The notes below the pieces were generated by a model, which saw only the letters and a list, made by a program, of their open reading frames with translations, had not been told where the DNA came from and did no database searches. The position numbers and the translations under genes were made by a program. Source: Apibacter adventoris (GTDB lineage: Bacteria > Bacteroidota > Bacteroidia > Flavobacteriales > Weeksellaceae). From it: 64,000 nt of DNA. Positions 46,138 to 53,592 of this stretch are shown here, piece after piece (position 1 is the stretch's first letter; the number at the start of each line of letters is the position of its first letter). The DNA lies in assembly GCF_002964975.1 (NCBI RefSeq), contig NZ_PSZM01000046.1, positions 62,001 to 126,000 on the forward strand. The letters run 5' to 3'.

Positions 46138-48098
46138 GCTCTGAGTTTTAAATATATTGTCATACCTTTTTTTATAGGATGCCCGATAATTGATTGTTGT
46201 ATCACTTTTCCTTCTCCTGTATATACTACTTTGAGCCCTAGATTTTCCAGAGCAGGGATTGCATCTCTTCCATAATAACCTACTACATTAGGAACAAAAT
46301 GAGTTGATGTGTCAAAATTGGGTTTTAGACTTGAAGTAATTAATTTTTTTATATTATATGATTCTTTATTTTCTTCTTCTTTAGGTAAGTTTAGTGGCTT
46401 TTTGAGGTAAACTTTTCCAGCAATTTCTTTGAAAACAGGAGCGGCTACTTGAGATCCATAATAACCATTTCGGGGTTTGTTTATTACTACAATACATGAA
46501 TACTCCGGATTATTTACAGGGAAAAATCCACAAAAAGAAGCTTGATATAATCTACCTTTACCTTTATTCCAATATTCTACCTGTGCAGTGCCCGTTTTTC
46601 CTGCCATAGATAAATTAGGTGTATAAATACTTCGGGAAGTACCCATTTCAACTGCATAGGCAAGCATTTGTTTTAAGTTAGTGATAGCTTTATCTGAAGC
46701 CATTTTTTTGTTTAAAACAATAGGTGTAAATTTTTGGGTTATGACTCCTTTTCTCTCAATTTTTTCTAATAATTGAGGCTTCATAAGTTTGCCCCCATTA
46801 GCTACCCCATTATAAAAAGTTAATATTTGTAGTGGAGTTAATTTTACTCCATAACCAAAAGACATCCATGGTAAAGATATTGGGCTCCAGGTTTTATCAT
46901 ATTTTGGTATGTAAGGAGAGCTTTCTCCAGGAATGTCTATTCCTGTTTTTTTATTAATGCCCCAATTATTTATTTTATTAATAAAATCAGAAGGGTTTTT
47001 AGAATAATATTTTTCCACAACTTTGGAAATACCTACATTACTAGACTGAGATAATACCTGAGATAAAGTAATTACTCCATGTCCGTGGTCATCCTTAACA
47101 GTGAAATTTCTATAATTCCATGAGCCATTTCCGATATTAACAGTGGTTTCTGGTTCTACATATCCATCATCTAAAAGGGCTAACATTGAAATAGATTTGA
47201 AAGTGGAACCAGGTTCTGAGGCTTCCCATACAGCAAAATTTCTCAAGTCATCATAAGTACCGTTTTTAGTTCGTTGTAGATTAGTTAAAGCAACAATTTT
47301 CCCTGATTTTACATCCATCACAATTGCACATCCATGATCGGCTTCTGATTTTTCTAATTGATCTTGTAATGCAGAATAGGCTATATCCTGAATTCGCATA
47401 TCAATTGTAGTATATACATTATCACCGTCTTGGGGTTCAATTTCTATATTTATAGGCTTCCATTGTTTTTGATTAATCCGTTGTTGAATTTCTTTACCGT
47501 TTTTTCCTTTTAAATAAGCAGAAAAAGCTCCTTCTAAACCGGATTTACCTCTAGAATCATCAAATCCTAAGGTTCTGCTTCCAAATCCTGAAATAGTTTT
47601 TATCCTCTCTGTTCTTCTTTCAACGATAAAACCTCCTTTATTTTGACCTTTATTAAGTATAGGAAATTTTTTAAGCCTTGCAAATTGTTCGTAATCAAGT
47701 CCTTTAGCTAAAACCATATACTGATTTTTTTTTGCTCTTTCATGATTTAATTTTTCATAAAAGTATTTACTTGGTTTACCAAACATTCTCTCTAAAGAAT
47801 CACATAATGATATAATTGAGTCTAGATACAATTCTTTACGAATTGTTTTCATATCCATATATATATCATATTTTGTAATAGTAGTAGCCAATAAAATTCC
47901 ATCAGAAGCATATAAGTTTCCCCTGGCGGCCGGAACTTCAATATTTCTAAAATTTGTTGTTTGGGCTAAATTTTTATATTTTTCAGTATCATGCGTTTGT
48001 ATATATATTAAACGTCCAAAGACGGAAACGGCAAATAAGAGAATAAATGCAGAAACCAGATAGGTGCGGGCTAATATATTTTTACGCTCGTTATTCAT
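46134..48098 (-). CDS. ftsI: Septal transpeptidase (PBP3/FtsI) with C-terminal PASTA domain
   Basis: A 654-residue class B penicillin-binding protein. A membrane anchor lies at about 11-30, then the dimerisation domain (ARGNLYASDGILLA). The transpeptidase carries the three active-site motifs: STFK in EPGSTFKS, SSN in LSQSSNVGISK, and KTGT in AGKTGTAQVE. The last ~65 residues are a PASTA domain (VPNVVGYYGRDAIPALENLG), as is common for Bacteroidota FtsI and absent in E. coli. It crosslinks septal peptidoglycan with FtsW. It overlaps ftsL by 8 bases and murE by 4. Confidence 0.96.
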   Translation of the reverse strand: MNNERKNILARTYLVSAFILLFAVSVFGRLIYIQTHDTEKYKNLAQTTNFRNIEVPAARGNLYASDGILLATTITKYDIYMDMKTIRKELYLDSIISLCDSLERMFGKPSKYFYEKLNHERAKKNQYMVLAKGLDYEQFARLKKFPILNKGQNKGGFIVERRTERIKTISGFGSRTLGFDDSRGKSGLEGAFSAYLKGKNGKEIQQRINQKQWKPINIEIEPQDGDNVYTTIDMRIQDIAYSALQDQLEKSEADHGCAIVMDVKSGKIVALTNLQRTKNGTYDDLRNFAVWEASEPGSTFKSISMLALLDDGYVEPETTVNIGNGSWNYRNFTVKDDHGHGVITLSQVLSQSSNVGISKVVEKYYSKNPSDFINKINNWGINKKTGIDIPGESSPYIPKYDKTWSPISLPWMSFGYGVKLTPLQILTFYNGVANGGKLMKPQLLEKIERKGVITQKFTPIVLNKKMASDKAITNLKQMLAYAVEMGTSRSIYTPNLSMAGKTGTAQVEYWNKGKGRLYQASFCGFFPVNNPEYSCIVVINKPRNGYYGSQVAAPVFKEIAGKVYLKKPLNLPKEEENKESYNIKKLITSSLKPNFDTSTHFVPNVVGYYGRDAIPALENLGLKVVYTGEGKVIQQSIIGHPIKKGMTIYLKLRA

Positions 48099-48435
48099 CT
48101 TTTACTTTGGGAACAAGTATTTTATAAGGTTGCTTTTCTAATGCTAAAAGAGAATCTGAAATTACCATGTTTTCTAATTCAGATTCAACTTTTAATTTCA
48201 TGAGTTTACTGTGTACTAGAGCAAAGCGAGCTTTATATTCTTCTGCTTTTTCTTTTAGTTCTGAAATTTTTACTACTTTTTCATCTACTTTATGTGAAGA
48301 AGAAATAGATATAAGTGCAAGAACCACAATAAATAGTATAAATTTCCAACTGGAGAAGGCACCACCTTCTATCAGAAATTTACCTTTGAGTATGTCCGAT
48401 ATATTTCTAGTTTTTGATTTAATTCTTTTTGCCAT
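48091..48435 (-). CDS. ftsL: FtsL-like divisome protein
   Basis: A 114-residue bitopic protein. A basic cytoplasmic N-terminus precedes a membrane helix (SSWKFILFIVVLALISISS) and a periplasmic coiled coil (KISELKEKAEEYKARFALVHSKLMKLKVE). The sequence alone is weakly diagnostic, but size, topology and position between rsmH and ftsI match FtsL. It would bridge FtsQ and the FtsWI synthase. It overlaps rsmH by 17 bases and ftsI by 8. Confidence 0.85.
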   Translation of the reverse strand: MAKRIKSKTRNISDILKGKFLIEGGAFSSWKFILFIVVLALISISSSHKVDEKVVKISELKEKAEEYKARFALVHSKLMKLKVESELENMVISDSLLALEKQPYKILVPKVKDE

Positions 48436-49333
48436 CTCTTTTTATTGCAATTCTCATTTTTGCACTACGCGCCCTCGGGTTTTCTCTAATCTCATCATCA
48501 TCTGGTATAATAGGTTTAGAGGAAACTAAATCAAAAGGTTTATTCCAATTTCCATATAAATCTCTTTCTGGTTCACCATTGAAAAGTCCGGTTTTTATAA
48601 ATTTTTTAACTATTCGGTCTTCCAAAGAATGATAAGCTATAAATACTAAAACCCCTCCAGGTTTTAAGATTTCATAGCTTTGTAAAAGTAAATCTTTCAA
48701 AGCTTTTATTTCATCGTTAACTTCTATTCTTAGCGCTTGAAATAATTGTGCAAAAAATTTATTTTGTTTATGTTCTGGAATATTTTTTTTAAATATTTCT
48801 TTTAATTGATTTGTAGTGGAAATGATACTTTTTTTTCTTTCAATAATAATTTCTTTCGCTATTTTTCTAGCTTGGGGAAGTTCTCCATACAAATAAAATA
48901 ATTCTGATAATTGTTCTTCAGAATATTCATTGACAATTTCTTTAGCTGAAAAATACTGTTGTGTATTCATTCTCATATCTAAAGGTCCTTCAAAACGAGT
49001 AGAAAAACCTCTTTCTGCCTTATCAAATTGATGAGAAGATACCCCTAAATCAGCCAATACTCCATCTATAGAAGTGATGCTATGAAAACGTAAGGAATTT
49101 TTTAAATATCTGAAATTTTGATTTATAAAAGTAAATCTAGGATCATTAATTAAATTATCTTGAGAATCTGCGTCTTGGTCAAAAGCATATAGGCGTCCTT
49201 TTGACTCTAATTTTTTTAAAATCAGATTAGAATGTCCACCCCCACCAAAAGTGCAATCCACATATATGCCCTTGGGATTTAAGACTAAATGGTCAATGCT
49301 TTGTTGTAATAAAACAGAATTATGGTAGCTCAT
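48419..49333 (-). CDS. rsmH: 16S rRNA (cytosine(1402)-N4)-methyltransferase
   Basis: A 304-residue RsmH (MraW) enzyme that methylates C1402 in the decoding centre. Markers are YHNSVLLQQSIDHL, the SAM site VDCTFGGGGHSNLIL, YAFDQDADS, GVLADLGVSSHQFD, ERGFSTRFEGPLDMRMN and VFIAYHSLEDRIVKKF. The C-terminus has RENPRARSAKMRIA. All family blocks are present. It overlaps mraZ by 14 bases and ftsL by 17. Confidence 0.97.
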   Translation of the reverse strand: MSYHNSVLLQQSIDHLVLNPKGIYVDCTFGGGGHSNLILKKLESKGRLYAFDQDADSQDNLINDPRFTFINQNFRYLKNSLRFHSITSIDGVLADLGVSSHQFDKAERGFSTRFEGPLDMRMNTQQYFSAKEIVNEYSEEQLSELFYLYGELPQARKIAKEIIIERKKSIISTTNQLKEIFKKNIPEHKQNKFFAQLFQALRIEVNDEIKALKDLLLQSYEILKPGGVLVFIAYHSLEDRIVKKFIKTGLFNGEPERDLYGNWNKPFDLVSSKPIIPDDDEIRENPRARSAKMRIAIKRDGKKN

Positions 49334-49784
49334 CTTCAGACATATTACCCATTACATCCTCTGCTAAATTTGCAAAGTCTTCATCATTAACATCTACAGC
49401 TTTTTCATAAAGCTCTTTGTCCCAAATTTCTATTATATTTACAGATGCTACAACTACCATGTTTTTATTTAGCTTAGCAAATTGAATCAAGTCTTTACTA
49501 ATTTGTAATCTTCCGCTATTGTCTATGTCTACATTTTTTAATCCCGCAGTGAATTGTCTTATAAAATCATTATTTTTCTTTACAAAACGATTCAGTGAAT
49601 TAATTTTTTTCATTATTTGGTTCCACTCACACATGGGGTGTAATTCCAAACAAGGTTGAAAAACGGATCTTTTAAGAACAAAACCATCTTGCAATAAGCT
49701 ATCTAGTTGTTTTTTAATACCTGAAGGTAACAACATTCTCCCTTTTGCATCCAGGGTACACTCATATGTTCCTATTAAATTCAC
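49320..49784 (-). CDS. mraZ: Transcriptional regulator MraZ
   Basis: A 154-residue protein with two SpoVT-AbrB-like halves: NLIGTYECTLDAKGRMLLPSGIKKQL and, in the second half, NVDIDNSGRLQISKDLI. MraZ binds repeats upstream of its own operon and represses it. A longer frame opens with GTG at 49832, but that start lies inside three AGTGG repeats likely to be the MraZ operator. I therefore prefer the GTG at 49784, which gives the usual family start (xNLIGTYEC) and length. Neither option is ATG. It heads the 14-gene cluster and overlaps rsmH by 14 bases. Confidence 0.9.
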   Translation of the reverse strand: MNLIGTYECTLDAKGRMLLPSGIKKQLDSLLQDGFVLKRSVFQPCLELHPMCEWNQIMKKINSLNRFVKKNNDFIRQFTAGLKNVDIDNSGRLQISKDLIQFAKLNKNMVVVASVNIIEIWDKELYEKAVDVNDEDFANLAEDVMGNMSEDELP

Positions 49785-49818
49785 TTTTAAATTAGTTTTC
49801 AAAAGTAAAAAATAATTT

Positions 49819-49843
49819 CCACTTTTATCCACTTTTTCCCACT
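49819..49843 (-). promoter_or_regulatory. Candidate MraZ-binding boxes (three AGTGG repeats)
   Basis: On the minus strand AGTGG occurs three times at an exact 10-bp period (plus-strand CCACT at 49819-49823, 49829-49833 and 49839-49843). Known MraZ operators are TGGGN repeats separated by 5 bases, the same period. They lie 35-59 bases upstream of the preferred mraZ start, so autoregulation of the division cluster is likely. Confidence 0.7.
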
Positions 49844-49956
49844 TTTGTTAATAAGTTATTGGGGTTTTTAAATATTTTTGTGGTTATGATTATTTCTGTT
49901 AAGAAATAGAGAAAATTAATTGTGAAATATTATTTTTATTTAGTAATAATATAATG

Positions 49957-49964
49957 TATTTTTG
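49957..49964 (+). promoter_or_regulatory. Candidate -7 element for the hydrolase-engB genes
   Basis: TATTTTTG is an exact TAnnTTTG match 31-38 bases upstream of the ATG at 49995. The divergent mraZ promoter must lie in the same 210-bp region, but no -7 match for it was found. Confidence 0.45.
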
Positions 49965-49994
49965 CATTTAGATTAGTTTTATGATTTAAGGGGG

Positions 49995-50759
49995 ATGATA
50001 TTTAATTTTCGTAAGGAAAAAAAGCATATTTACACTGAAGCAGGAGAGGGTAAGCCTATAGTTTTATTACATGGATTAATGGGAGGTTTGAGTAATTTTG
50101 AACATCAAATAGAGTTTTTTTCTAATCATGGATATAAAGTTTATTTTTTGGAGTTACCATTGTATTCCTTATCGCCGCTAAAAACCAATATATTAGGTTT
50201 GACCGGCCATGTTGCTAGTTTTTTAAAAAGTATTGTTAAAAAACCTGCCATATTGATTGGGAATTCTTTAGGCGGACATTTAGCTTTAATGTTAACACTC
50301 AAAAAGCCTGAATGTGTTGATGCATTGGTACTGACAGGAAGTTCTGGTTTATATGAAAGGAGTTTTGGGGATACTTACCCAAAAAGAGGAAGTTATGAAT
50401 ATATTAAGAATAAATCTGAAGAAGTTTTTTATGACCCTAAGGTAGCAACCAAGGAATTAGTGGATCAGGTTTATGAAACGGTATCAGATAGATCTAAAGC
50501 GATAAAAACTATTCAGATAGCCAGAAGTGCTATGAAACATAATTTATCATCAGAGTTAAAAAATATTCAAAAGGATACATGTTTAATATGGGGTAAACAA
50601 GATAATGTTACACCTCCAGAAGTAGCTGTGGAATTTAATGAATGTATATCAAAATCACAATTGTTTTGGATTGATAAATGTGGACATTCAGCTATGATGG
50701 AAAAACCTGATGAATTTAATAAGATTCTTTTAAAATGGCTGAAAGATGTGAATAAGTAG
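49995..50759 (+). CDS. Alpha/beta hydrolase
   Basis: A 254-residue cytoplasmic alpha/beta hydrolase with HGLMGG (26-31), nucleophile elbow GNSLGG (Ser91) and terminal catalytic His231 in [10 protein letters not shown]; the likely acid is in [10 protein letters not shown]. The substrate cannot be predicted. It differs clearly from the hydrolase of the lipid operon. It starts a plus-strand unit with engB 26 bases downstream and runs divergently from mraZ. Confidence 0.88.
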   Translation: MIFNFRKEKKHIYTEAGEGKPIVLLHGLMGGLSNFEHQIEFFSNHGYKVYFLELPLYSLSPLKTNILGLTGHVASFLKSIVKKPAILIGNSLGGHLALMLTLKKPECVDALVLTGSSGLYERSFGDTYPKRGSYEYIKNKSEEVFYDPKVATKELVDQVYETVSDRSKAIKTIQIARSAMKHNLSSELKNIQKDTCLIWGKQDNVTPPEVAVEFNECISKSQLFWIDKCGHSAMMEKPDEFNKILLKWLKDVNK

Positions 50760-50785
50760 ATTTAGTAAGCATAAATTGTGAAATT

Positions 50786-51406
50786 ATGAATATACTTTCA
50801 GCAGAATTTATAAAAAGTAGTAAGTATTTAGAAGAATGTCCAGAAGCAAATAAGCCTGAATACGCATTTATTGGAAGATCTAACGTAGGGAAATCTTCTT
50901 TAATAAATATGTTAGCTAATAAAAAGGGTTTAGCTAAAACATCTTCTACTCCGGGTAAAACTCAACTTATCAATCATTTTGTAATTAATAATAGTTGGTA
51001 TTTAACCGATCTTCCCGGATATGGCTATGCAAAAGTATCCAAATCAGAGCGAGCATCTTTTTCAAAAATGATAGAAAAATATGTATTAGGAAGAAGTAAC
51101 TTGGTAAATCTATTTGTTTTAATAGATTCTCGACATTTACCTATGAAACTAGATGTAGATTTTATAAATTGGCTAGGGCAAAATAGTATACCGTTTAATT
51201 TAGTTTTTACAAAAATTGATAAAATTTCTCAGCGAGAATTTTCATATAATTTTAAAAAGTATTCTCAAGAATTAAGGAATACTTGGGAGGAGCTTCCTGA
51301 AATGTTTAAAACTTCTTCTGAAAAAAAAATAGGTAAGGAAGAAATATTATCTTTTATAGAAGACACGAATAAATATTTGATTAGGAATAAAATTTTCTTT
51401 AACTAA
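50786..51406 (+). CDS. engB: Ribosome biogenesis GTP-binding protein EngB/YsxC
   Basis: A 206-residue circular-order-normal TRAFAC GTPase. G1 is GRSNVGKSS (30-38), G2 has STPGKTQ, G3 is [14 protein letters not shown]4 is VFTKIDK and G5 is [10 protein letters not shown]. EngB assists assembly of the large ribosomal subunit. Length is normal. It lies 26 bases after the hydrolase and 48 before rlmB, all on the same strand. Confidence 0.96.
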   Translation: MNILSAEFIKSSKYLEECPEANKPEYAFIGRSNVGKSSLINMLANKKGLAKTSSTPGKTQLINHFVINNSWYLTDLPGYGYAKVSKSERASFSKMIEKYVLGRSNLVNLFVLIDSRHLPMKLDVDFINWLGQNSIPFNLVFTKIDKISQREFSYNFKKYSQELRNTWEELPEMFKTSSEKKIGKEEILSFIEDTNKYLIRNKIFFN

Positions 51407-51454
51407 TAAACTAGATAATTTTACTTTATTATATATACATAGATTTTTTAATTA

Positions 51455-52195
51455 ATGGAAAAAGATTTTATATTCGGTATACATCCAATAATTGAGGCTA
51501 TAGATGCCGGAAAAACCATTGATAAAGTATTTATTCAAAATGGCTTGTTAGGAGATAATATTAAAAAATTAAAAATAAAATTATCTCAGGCGGGTATTTA
51601 CATAAAATATGTACCTATAGAAAAACTAAATCGTTTAACTAAGAAAAATCATCAAGGTGCCTGTGCTTTTCTCTCTCCCGTTCAGTTTTTTAGTATAGAA
51701 GATGTAATTCCTCAACTTTTTGAAGAAGGAAAAATGCCTTTTGTACTAATTTTAGATCATCTAACTGATGTTAGAAATTTTGGAGCTATCTGTAGAACGG
51801 CAGAAATTACCGGAGTAGATGTTATTGTTATTCCAGAAGAGGGATCTTCACCTATAAATTCTGATTCTGTTAAAACCTCAGCAGGAGCAATTTTTAATTT
51901 GAAAATTTGTAAAGAAAAAAATTTATTAAAAGTTCTGGATTATTTAAAATTGAGTGGAATAAAAGTTGTATGTGCTACAGAGAAAACAGATAAACTAATT
52001 TATGAAGAAAATCTCATTCCTCCTATAGCAATTATTGTCGGAAACGAAGAAAGAGGTATTTCTAAAGAATTGCTAAAAAATGCAGATGCGAATTTAAAAC
52101 TTCCTATTTTAGGGAAAATTGAATCATTAAATGTTTCTGTGGCATGTGGTGTTTTTTTATATGAAGTAGTTAGACAAAATTTAAAATTATCTTAA
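51455..52195 (+). CDS. rlmB: 23S rRNA 2'-O-ribose methyltransferase (RlmB/TrmH family)
   Basis: A 246-residue SpoU-class methyltransferase with the trefoil knot fold. The N-terminal substrate-binding domain starts IFGIHPIIEAID and includes KKNHQGACAFLSP. The SAM/knot motifs are LDHLTDVRNFGAICRTAEITG, GNEERGISKEL and SLNVSVACGVFLYEVVRQ. The full two-domain architecture points to RlmB (G2251 of 23S rRNA), although other SpoU paralogs cannot be fully excluded. Confidence 0.92.
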   Translation: MEKDFIFGIHPIIEAIDAGKTIDKVFIQNGLLGDNIKKLKIKLSQAGIYIKYVPIEKLNRLTKKNHQGACAFLSPVQFFSIEDVIPQLFEEGKMPFVLILDHLTDVRNFGAICRTAEITGVDVIVIPEEGSSPINSDSVKTSAGAIFNLKICKEKNLLKVLDYLKLSGIKVVCATEKTDKLIYEENLIPPIAIIVGNEERGISKELLKNADANLKLPILGKIESLNVSVACGVFLYEVVRQNLKLS

Positions 52196-52232
52196 TAAAT
52201 TTATTAATTTTATCGTAATAAAAAAATAAAAA

Positions 52233-52484
52233 ATGAAAAGCTCGCTAATTTTAGGATTTATATTTTTGATAATAGGAGGAATTCTTGGTTATATAAGATA
52301 TAGTGATTCTACAGAACCTTTTTTAACTTATACTCTCGTTATAGGGATACTTATAGGTGCAGGATTAAGGTTACTTTTTGGGGCTATTATAGGATATAGT
52401 AGTAAAGCGCAAAGTGTAAAAAGGCAACAAAGAATTAAAAATAATGATAATATTACAGTTGAAAAAACACCTACGGATGTTTAA
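52233..52484 (+). CDS. Small two-helix membrane protein, unknown function
   Basis: An 83-residue protein with two hydrophobic segments (LILGFIFLIIGGILGYI and YTLVIGILIGAGLRLLFGAIIGY) and a basic, hydrophilic C-terminus (SVKRQQRIKNN). I do not recognise a family. It follows rlmB by 37 bases and its stop codon overlaps the stop codon of the convergent exosortase-associated gene by 3 bases (shared TTAA). Confidence 0.65.
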   Translation: MKSSLILGFIFLIIGGILGYIRYSDSTEPFLTYTLVIGILIGAGLRLLFGAIIGYSSKAQSVKRQQRIKNNDNITVEKTPTDV

Positions 52485-52918
52485 TTTTTAGAAAACTTAA
52501 GGGTATAAATAAATATTGGTATAAGTAATAGCAATAATAAAGGGTGAATTAGTATTCTTCTTATATAATAGGTAGGCATATATCCTAATAAAAAATTGTT
52601 GCTTATGGATATTAAATATAATATCGTAAATAGTATAAATACTATAATAAATATAAAGCAGGAAAATTTAGTGATTTTTTTATTTTTGAACCATAAGTAA
52701 ATTATCATAATGGATATTATACTATTAAGAAAATATCTGAAAATTAAAGAATATAATAATTTTATGGAATCAAAGGGAGGAGAGTTGTAGTGATTAAAAT
52801 CTGATTGTTTAAAGAAAGATAATAAAGGATCGTAAAATAAAACAGTTTCATATTTTCTTATAAAAATTAATAACAAAAAACATATAACAATTCCAACAAT
52901 TTTAATTATTTGTCTCAT
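52481..52918 (-). CDS. Exosortase F system-associated membrane protein
   Basis: A 145-residue protein with about four hydrophobic segments and the pattern of the small protein that accompanies XrtF in flavobacteria (KYETVLFYDPLLSFFK, FDSIKLLYSLIFRYFLNS, then YYIRRILIHPLLLLL). Its function is unknown; by association it supports exosortase F. It overlaps xrtF by 4 bases (ATGA type), so the two are coupled. Confidence 0.8.
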   Translation of the reverse strand: MRQIIKIVGIVICFLLLIFIRKYETVLFYDPLLSFFKQSDFNHYNSPPFDSIKLLYSLIFRYFLNSIISIMIIYLWFKNKKITKFSCFIFIIVFILFTILYLISISNNFLLGYMPTYYIRRILIHPLLLLLLIPIFIYTLKFSKN

Positions 52919-53451
52919 TTTTTTGCAGGTTTTAAAACAAAAAAGTTAATCCAAATAATCCATAATAATATTACTAATCCATATATGATGGCGGGGAATA
53001 TATAATCATGAAGTTCATTTCTATACATAGGATAAAAGTATGCGGAGTAATTTATAAAAGCAATTCTGATAATATTGGAAATATGCAGTATAATTAGCGT
53101 AACCAAGATATAGATTACTGTTTTTTTCCATGTTGAAGCAAACGAAACAATAAATGCAAGATAAAGAATCATTATAGAAAGAGCATTGCATCCTTCATTA
53201 ACAATGCTAACTAATTTTTTATTAATAAAAAAGAGCATATAATTATCTTGGTTAATATGTAAAGTAGAACTGTTAATTTTTATTATTTTTAATAAATATG
53301 AAGATTGTTGTGCTACTATTTTTGTGAAAGGATCACAGGTATGTAATTGAATTTGATAATGATTTAAATATAAATTATATAAGCTTATCAGTATAAAATA
53401 AACAGAAAAAAATTTAAGTAGACATATTAAAATCGGTTTATATTCTTTCAT
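52915..53451 (-). CDS. xrtF: Exosortase family protein XrtF
   Basis: A 178-residue polytopic cysteine transpeptidase-like protein. The exosortase active-site set is visible: Cys88 in NEGCNALSI, Arg129 in SNIIRIAF, and His148 in RNELHDYIFP. It is shorter than Gram-negative PEP-CTERM exosortases, as expected for the XrtF class of Bacteroidota. Exosortases process C-terminally tagged proteins during envelope export. No protein in this window shows an obvious matching C-terminal tripartite tag. It overlaps its partner gene by 4 bases and has its own -7 element upstream. Confidence 0.88.
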   Translation of the reverse strand: MKEYKPILICLLKFFSVYFILISLYNLYLNHYQIQLHTCDPFTKIVAQQSSYLLKIIKINSSTLHINQDNYMLFFINKKLVSIVNEGCNALSIMILYLAFIVSFASTWKKTVIYILVTLIILHISNIIRIAFINYSAYFYPMYRNELHDYIFPAIIYGLVILLWIIWINFFVLKPAKK

Positions 53452-53501
53452 AAATTATACTTTATAAAATGATATATAAATATTATAGTAATTTTAAATA
53501 A

Positions 53502-53509
53502 CAAATATA
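53502..53509 (-). promoter_or_regulatory. Candidate -7 element for xrtF
   Basis: TATATTTG on the minus strand matches TAnnTTTG and lies 51-58 bases upstream of the xrtF ATG. Confidence 0.4.
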
Positions 53510-53540
53510 ATTCTAAGTATTTTATATATAAACAAATTTT

Positions 53541-53576
53541 AACACCAGATTATATTTTATAATCTGGTGTTTTTTT
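53541..53576. terminator. Strong hairpin between pnp and xrtF
   Basis: AACACCAGATTATA (53541-53554) pairs perfectly with 53558-53571 around a 3-base loop. It sits 22 bases past the pnp stop and should terminate pnp on the minus strand, yet its T-run (TTTTTT) is on the plus strand and the minus-strand side continues AAAATTTG. Confidence 0.65.
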
Positions 53577-53592
53577 ATATGTTTTTTGATAA

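Noticed and set aside
49785-49832. N-terminal extension of mraZ from GTG at 49832
   Set aside because: It starts inside the AGTGG repeats and adds 16 residues absent from the usual family N-terminus.
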